NCBI GenBank assembly: GCA_025455775.1
Contig: JALOLT010000007.1
Coordinates: 1 to 64,000, forward strand
Direction of reading: 5' to 3'
Length of the DNA stretch: 64,000 nt
Origin: Fimbriimonadaceae bacterium
Lineage (GTDB): Bacteria; Armatimonadota; Fimbriimonadia; Fimbriimonadales; Fimbriimonadaceae
Under the pieces are notes generated by a model. That model did not search any database. It was not told the origin of the DNA and saw only the letters and a list, made by a program, of their open reading frames with translations. A program made the position numbers and the translations under genes. Within the stretch, counting starts at the first letter, position 1. The number at the start of each line of letters is the position of its first letter. Shown piece by piece: positions 60,468 through 64,000 of this stretch.

Positions 60468-61286
60468 TTATTGATCTTGAGCGGACGAGCCACGAAGTCT
60501 CTTGGATTTTCGTCCAGCGATAATCCCTTTGTCGTGATCCTTCATCCGGTTTCGCAACACTTGTTGCATAAACAGAAACTCCTCTCTCACATCTTTCGGC
60601 AACTCATACTTTAGCAAGGTTGAAAGGTATTCATCGGCAGCTTCAAGATCTTTTCTGGTATGGGTGTAAAAATATCTCTTTGAATAACCATGGTATAAAA
60701 AACTGAAGCCAACCCGATCCCGAGGAAGTTCCTTTCGCAGTTGAGATCCAAAAGAAATTAACTCGTTCGTCGCATCGAATGAGCCTTCATAAAGGAGACT
60801 CACCCGAAAAAAGCGGAGAGCTTCAGGATCATGCTTCCCGTATCTGAGCATCTCTCTCGCCAGTCTGACGCTCGTCTGATCAAATGAAATATGATTTAAA
60901 AGTATTCTGTTCGTAAGGAATTTGAGATAATTGAGGGGAATTGTTCCCTTCATAATCCTTTGGTAAACAGTTGTGACCAGTTCTTCTTCCTCAAGGGTAA
61001 AGCCACGACGTTTTGCCATACTGGAATGGTAGACAATTACAAAAGACATCTTGTCTTCGAGACTCGCTTGATCCTTTAGAGCCAAATTCTTGAGTTGTCG
61101 GAATTGCTCCTCATTACGGTACTCGAGGGAAGCGATTCGTTCCAGGCCTGGCTTCTCCGGCCCAATCCGAGTTTCACGGAAAGAGATGTAGGGTTGTTTC
61201 AAGTCATAAGGCCAACGCAACTTGTGATTCTCCCTCGTTGGCCCAAACAGGGCAAAAACCAAAATCATCTGGGCTGTACTAATCAT
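60468..61286 (-). CDS. Secreted helical protein of unknown family
   Basis: 272 residues with a short signal-like start (MISTAQMILVFALFG). The remainder is predicted all-helical, TPR/Sel1-like in spacing (LVTTVYQRIMKGTIPLNYLKFLTNRIL; PEALRFFRVSLLYEGSFDATNEL), ending in a basic tail. Noticeably more AT-rich than its neighbours. ATG overlaps the stop of 61283-61672 as ATGA. Confidence 0.7.
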   Translation of the reverse strand: MISTAQMILVFALFGPTRENHKLRWPYDLKQPYISFRETRIGPEKPGLERIASLEYRNEEQFRQLKNLALKDQASLEDKMSFVIVYHSSMAKRRGFTLEEEELVTTVYQRIMKGTIPLNYLKFLTNRILLNHISFDQTSVRLAREMLRYGKHDPEALRFFRVSLLYEGSFDATNELISFGSQLRKELPRDRVGFSFLYHGYSKRYFYTHTRKDLEAADEYLSTLLKYELPKDVREEFLFMQQVLRNRMKDHDKGIIAGRKSKRLRGSSAQDQ

Positions 61287-61672
61287 TGCAGAACGCTGTC
61301 CCCCGCATGGAAAAATCTTCCTGCTCCCATTCGCGCCTCTGTAAACTGCTGAAAGTCAAAGAGAGTTTGCCCAACATAACCAGACTCTGCAGAATACTCC
61401 GAAAACTCCCAGCGGGTGGTTTTAACTCCTCTTCCCCAACGGAGATAAAAGCGATAGTTGGCGATCTCTGGGTCATTAGGATCTGGCTCCCTTATACTAT
61501 AAGGACTAGCCATGGCATCGCTCCACGAAATGCCAATTGTCTCATTTGGCACTTCTACAAAGCTGAGGAGCGTTTGGGCGACACCACAGATTACTGCTAC
61601 AACATATCCATAGGGTGGATAAAATGTAGCTATAACCGCATCAGCGCCTTGTGATCCTTCGAACTCATGCAT
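61283..61672 (-). CDS. Small protein of unknown family
   Basis: 129 residues from ATG 61672, which follows AGGGGAAGAG closely; a longer frame to 61783 would run into mgtE and is not needed. The segment AVIATFYPPYGYVVAVICGVAQTLLSFVEV could be a membrane helix or hydrophobic core. The C-terminal half is aromatic-rich (NYRFYLRWGRG, TTRWEFSEYSAESGYVGQTLFDF). Translationally coupled to 60468. Confidence 0.6.
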   Translation of the reverse strand: MHEFEGSQGADAVIATFYPPYGYVVAVICGVAQTLLSFVEVPNETIGISWSDAMASPYSIREPDPNDPEIANYRFYLRWGRGVKTTRWEFSEYSAESGYVGQTLFDFQQFTEARMGAGRFFHAGDSVLQ

Positions 61673-61697
61673 CTCTTCCCCTAAAAACCTTCCACCT

Positions 61698-63062
61698 TTA
61701 AACCACTCGCAACATGCGGTGGGCGATTTCGAAATATATGATAAGCCCCGTCGCATCGACAAACGTCGTGATAAAGGGGGCACTCATCACGGCTGGGTCG
61801 ATCTTGAGTTTCTTTGCCGCCAAGGGAAGCATCGACCCGATCGTTCCCGCCCAAAGGATAATCGCCGGCAAGGCAAACATAATCGTCAAGCTTAAGTCAA
61901 GTGGAGTGTTCCACCCAAACCTCGCCCTCGCGAAGCCAGCCAAACCCAAGAGAAGTCCCACGAGCAAAGCAGTGACCACCTCGCGCCTCATCACCACCCA
62001 CCAATCTCCGAAGGTAATCTCTTCGAGAGCCAAGGCGCGGGTGATGGTCGTCGTGACCTGGGAACCACTGTTCCCTCCAGCCCCAATGAGCAAGGGGATG
62101 AAATAGGTCAGGGGCGAAAGGGCCAGATCATCCATCTGTTGGCCATAGTGCCTCATCACCATCCCGGTCATGGTTTCCGCCACAAAGAGGCCAAGCAGCC
62201 AAGGAGTGCGACGCTTAACCAGATCCCAGATCGAAAGGGACAGATAGCTTTCCACCCGCCCCGAAACTGCCCCCAAAGCGAGGACGTCCTGTGTTTCCGC
62301 GTCCCGCAAGACCTCCTGGGCATCGTCTCCCGTGAAGAGTCCCACCATCTGACCTTGGGAATTCAACACTGGCAGGGCGTAAAAGCCGTAGCGGGCCATC
62401 CTCCTGGCTGCTTCTTCGGCAGATTCTTCGCCTTCTGCCGTCACCAGGTCGTCATTCATAATCTCGCCTGCTTCGGTCGAGGGTTCGACGCGGAGTGCCT
62501 TTCGGAGACTAAAAACGCCGAGCAACACCCGGTTCGGGCTCAAGACATAGATGTCATTAATGGACTCGTACTTACTCGAGCTTGCCTTGCGCAGATCCTC
62601 GAGAACCTCCGCCATGGTGGTTGAGGGAGACACCTCAAAGAACATCTCGGTCATCAGGCGTCCGACGGAATCTTCGGGATAAGCTAGAAGGCGACGAATT
62701 TCCCGCGCGTCCTCGTCGGGTATGACCTCCAAAAGATCATCGAACTTGTCCTCCCCCAGCTCTTCCCGTAAGTCCACGGCATCGTCCATCGGGAGAACAT
62801 CCAGGTAGAGGGCGATGACCTCATCTGGCATGTGTTTGATGACTGCCTTCGCAGTGGATGTGGGGGCTTCGGTGAGAATTGTGGCAGCATGCAGCGGCTC
62901 AAGCTGCATCAGGAGATCAGCTGCTTCTTCTGGTTCGACTCTCTGAATCGCTCCCGCGAGATCCTCTGGCCTTTCGTCGCCGAACTCTTCCTGAACCTCA
63001 CTCTTAGAGCGGAATTGGGTGAGACTGCGGATTCTCTCTGCGAGCAATAGAATGGGGTTCAT
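61698..63062 (-). CDS. mgtE: MgtE-type magnesium transporter
   Basis: 454 residues. The N-domain (about 25-130: ERPEDLAGAIQRVEPEEAADLL, LPMDDAVDLREELGEDK) is followed by a CBS pair (about 135-260) and five membrane helices with the MgtE signature GGNSGSQVTTTITRALAL near residue 325. It is a Mg2+ channel gated by cytosolic Mg2+ bound between the N and CBS domains. No Mg-sensing riboswitch is evident in the 124-base upstream gap. Confidence 0.95.
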   Translation of the reverse strand: MNPILLLAERIRSLTQFRSKSEVQEEFGDERPEDLAGAIQRVEPEEAADLLMQLEPLHAATILTEAPTSTAKAVIKHMPDEVIALYLDVLPMDDAVDLREELGEDKFDDLLEVIPDEDAREIRRLLAYPEDSVGRLMTEMFFEVSPSTTMAEVLEDLRKASSSKYESINDIYVLSPNRVLLGVFSLRKALRVEPSTEAGEIMNDDLVTAEGEESAEEAARRMARYGFYALPVLNSQGQMVGLFTGDDAQEVLRDAETQDVLALGAVSGRVESYLSLSIWDLVKRRTPWLLGLFVAETMTGMVMRHYGQQMDDLALSPLTYFIPLLIGAGGNSGSQVTTTITRALALEEITFGDWWVVMRREVVTALLVGLLLGLAGFARARFGWNTPLDLSLTIMFALPAIILWAGTIGSMLPLAAKKLKIDPAVMSAPFITTFVDATGLIIYFEIAHRMLRVV

Positions 63063-63173
63063 CGGCAGTCTGGCTCCTATGGGTTCAGTGTACCAATCCT
63101 TAAAGACTGTCCACTAGCCTTTCGTTGGGTGTCTTGCGCCATATCTTGGCTTCTTCGGCGAGCCATCTTCCGT

Positions 63174-63179
63174 TATAAT
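63174..63179 (+). promoter_or_regulatory. -10 box for a leaderless AI-2E transporter transcript
   Basis: A perfect TATAAT, seven bases (CGTTTGC) before ATG 63187, the same geometry as dinB. No Shine-Dalgarno. Confidence 0.65.
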
Positions 63180-63186
63180 CGTTTGC

Positions 63187-64000
63187 ATGAACGGATGGCG
63201 AATCGTGCTGTGGGTGGCAATTGTGGCTGCCATCCTTGGCTTCTTTTGGGCTGTCCGTACAGTTCTCCTCCCTTTTTTAGTGGCCTGGTTGATCGCAGTC
63301 CTGCTAGAGCCAGTGGTAAGGAAGCTGCGCTTAAAAGGGATGCAGAGGGCACCGGCTGTGTTTTTCATCACAGGGGTGTTCTTCCTGATTACTGGCACCT
63401 TAATCGTCCTCGCGATTCCGCGGATGACCGCCCAAGGTTCCGAATTGCGGACTCAGGTTCAGGGTCTGGTAGACCGTCTCGCCCAAGAGTCAGCGACCGA
63501 CAATCCCTTTTTGCGGTGGAATCCCGTCGCGAAGGCTCAGCCACCAGGGCCCCTGGCTTTTGTTGACAACATCCTAGAACAGGGTCGCCCCCTTTTGGAA
63601 GTCGCTGGACAACCCACAACCCGCCGGGGACTTTTGCAGCAATATGTGGAGCCTTATCGTGAAGAAATCGCCAAAGGAATTCAGGGCTTCTTTAACGGAT
63701 TCATCGGGATCGTTGGGGCGGCTGCCAGCCAGGTATTTCTTTATGCGTTTGTGCCTCTCTTTGTCCTCTTTATCCTCTTAGACCTTGAGAACTTTCGCGT
63801 GAGGATGCGCACCTGGATTCCCAACTCGATTCGGGCCAGTACCATATCAGTGTTGACAGATGTTGGGGATGTCTTTAAAAGATACTTACGCGGCATTTTG
63901 CTAAACATCACCATTTATGGCGCAGTAGTGACGGTCGTTTTCGTCGCGATGGGGGCTCCCTATGCCTTCTTGATGGCACTACTCGCTGCCGCGCTCTATC
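63187..64000 (+). CDS. AI-2E family transporter, cut by the window end
   Basis: At least 271 residues and still open at the edge. The first helices (IVLWVAIVAAILGFFWAVRTVLLPFLVAWLIAVLLEPVV), the long amphipathic region (about 80-165) and the beginning of the C-terminal bundle (VFKRYLRGILLNITIYGAVVT) match the PerM/AI-2E family. It is a paralogue of the gene at 24609. Substrate unknown. Confidence 0.9.
   Translation, partial: MNGWRIVLWVAIVAAILGFFWAVRTVLLPFLVAWLIAVLLEPVVRKLRLKGMQRAPAVFFITGVFFLITGTLIVLAIPRMTAQGSELRTQVQGLVDRLAQESATDNPFLRWNPVAKAQPPGPLAFVDNILEQGRPLLEVAGQPTTRRGLLQQYVEPYREEIAKGIQGFFNGFIGIVGAAASQVFLYAFVPLFVLFILLDLENFRVRMRTWIPNSIRASTISVLTDVGDVFKRYLRGILLNITIYGAVVTVVFVAMGAPYAFLMALLAAALY

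Noticed and set aside
63063-63186. Magnesium riboswitch upstream of mgtE
   Set aside because: No M-box-like paired architecture can be seen in the 124-base gap shared with the divergent AI-2E gene.

Overview
The window looks like a chromosomal segment of a free-living, GC-moderate bacterium with an outer-envelope/extracellular-polymer lifestyle. No rRNA is present, so placement rests on gene content only. A PEP-CTERM protein with a sigma-54-type promoter, a VKOR-DsbA fusion, Bacillus-type NadA, PilZ/HD-GYP signalling and scattered housekeeping genes would fit Armatimonadota (Fimbriimonadia-like). That assignment is inference and was not tested.

Layout. 1-3.1 kb: FecCD-type ABC permease, aspartate aminotransferase, RNase III. 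3.2-6.7 kb: a PEP-CTERM protein and a large lipoprotein-like glycoside hydrolase with a carbohydrate-binding domain nested in its barrel, convergent on a shared terminator. 7-11 kb: nadA, lon and a GbsR-type regulator. 11-16.1 kb: two PilZ proteins, a 7Fe ferredoxin, TetR, an A-type Fe-S carrier and a membrane HD-GYP protein. 16.2-16.8 kb: a tandem array of GC-rich palindromes. 16.8-20.2 kb: an Ig-like/copper-amine-oxidase-N-like secreted protein, a PqaA-like hydrolase and a ThuA-like protein. 20.2-29 kb: thiol/tRNA-modification genes (VKOR-DsbA, mnmA, miaB), AI-2E transporter, CCA-adding enzyme, aspS. 29-32.3 kb: two tandem paralogues of an unrecognised secreted family behind an orphan atpC. 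32.5-39 kb: GNAT protein, tRNA-Leu, rpmG-rpmF and an overlapping envelope operon (dCMP deaminase, WecA-like, wecB, uppP, pth). 39-43.2 kb: MarR, cyclophilin, thioredoxin-like, DUF423 and a frameshifted Rieske oxygenase. 43.3-50.9 kb: gatB, TPR protein, DUF167, PAS-only membrane sensor, glycosyltransferase, class-A beta-lactamase-like enzyme and a 59-residue gene.

51-56.6 kb is an accessory island. It holds an inverted-repeat-bounded repeat element, AT-richer unknown genes, a TacA/TacT-type toxin-antitoxin pair, an excisionase-like HTH protein and about 0.9 kb of apparently decayed DNA, and it ends in a cysteine desulfurase that has lost its C-terminus. 57.6-64 kb returns to core genes: CPBP protease, dinB, two unknown secreted proteins, mgtE and a second AI-2E transporter cut by the window end.

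Two genome-wide themes stand out. Several transcription-unit-leading genes have a TATAAT-like box 6-8 bases before the start codon and no Shine-Dalgarno sequence, suggesting leaderless mRNAs, whereas some operon-internal genes carry clear Shine-Dalgarno sites. Two families of structured intergenic repeats recur: AGTA-tetraloop palindromes at 16.3 and 34.5 kb, and IR-bounded elements carrying GACCGG/CCGGTC inner stems at 43.3 and 51.3 kb, with a possible relative at 34.3 kb.
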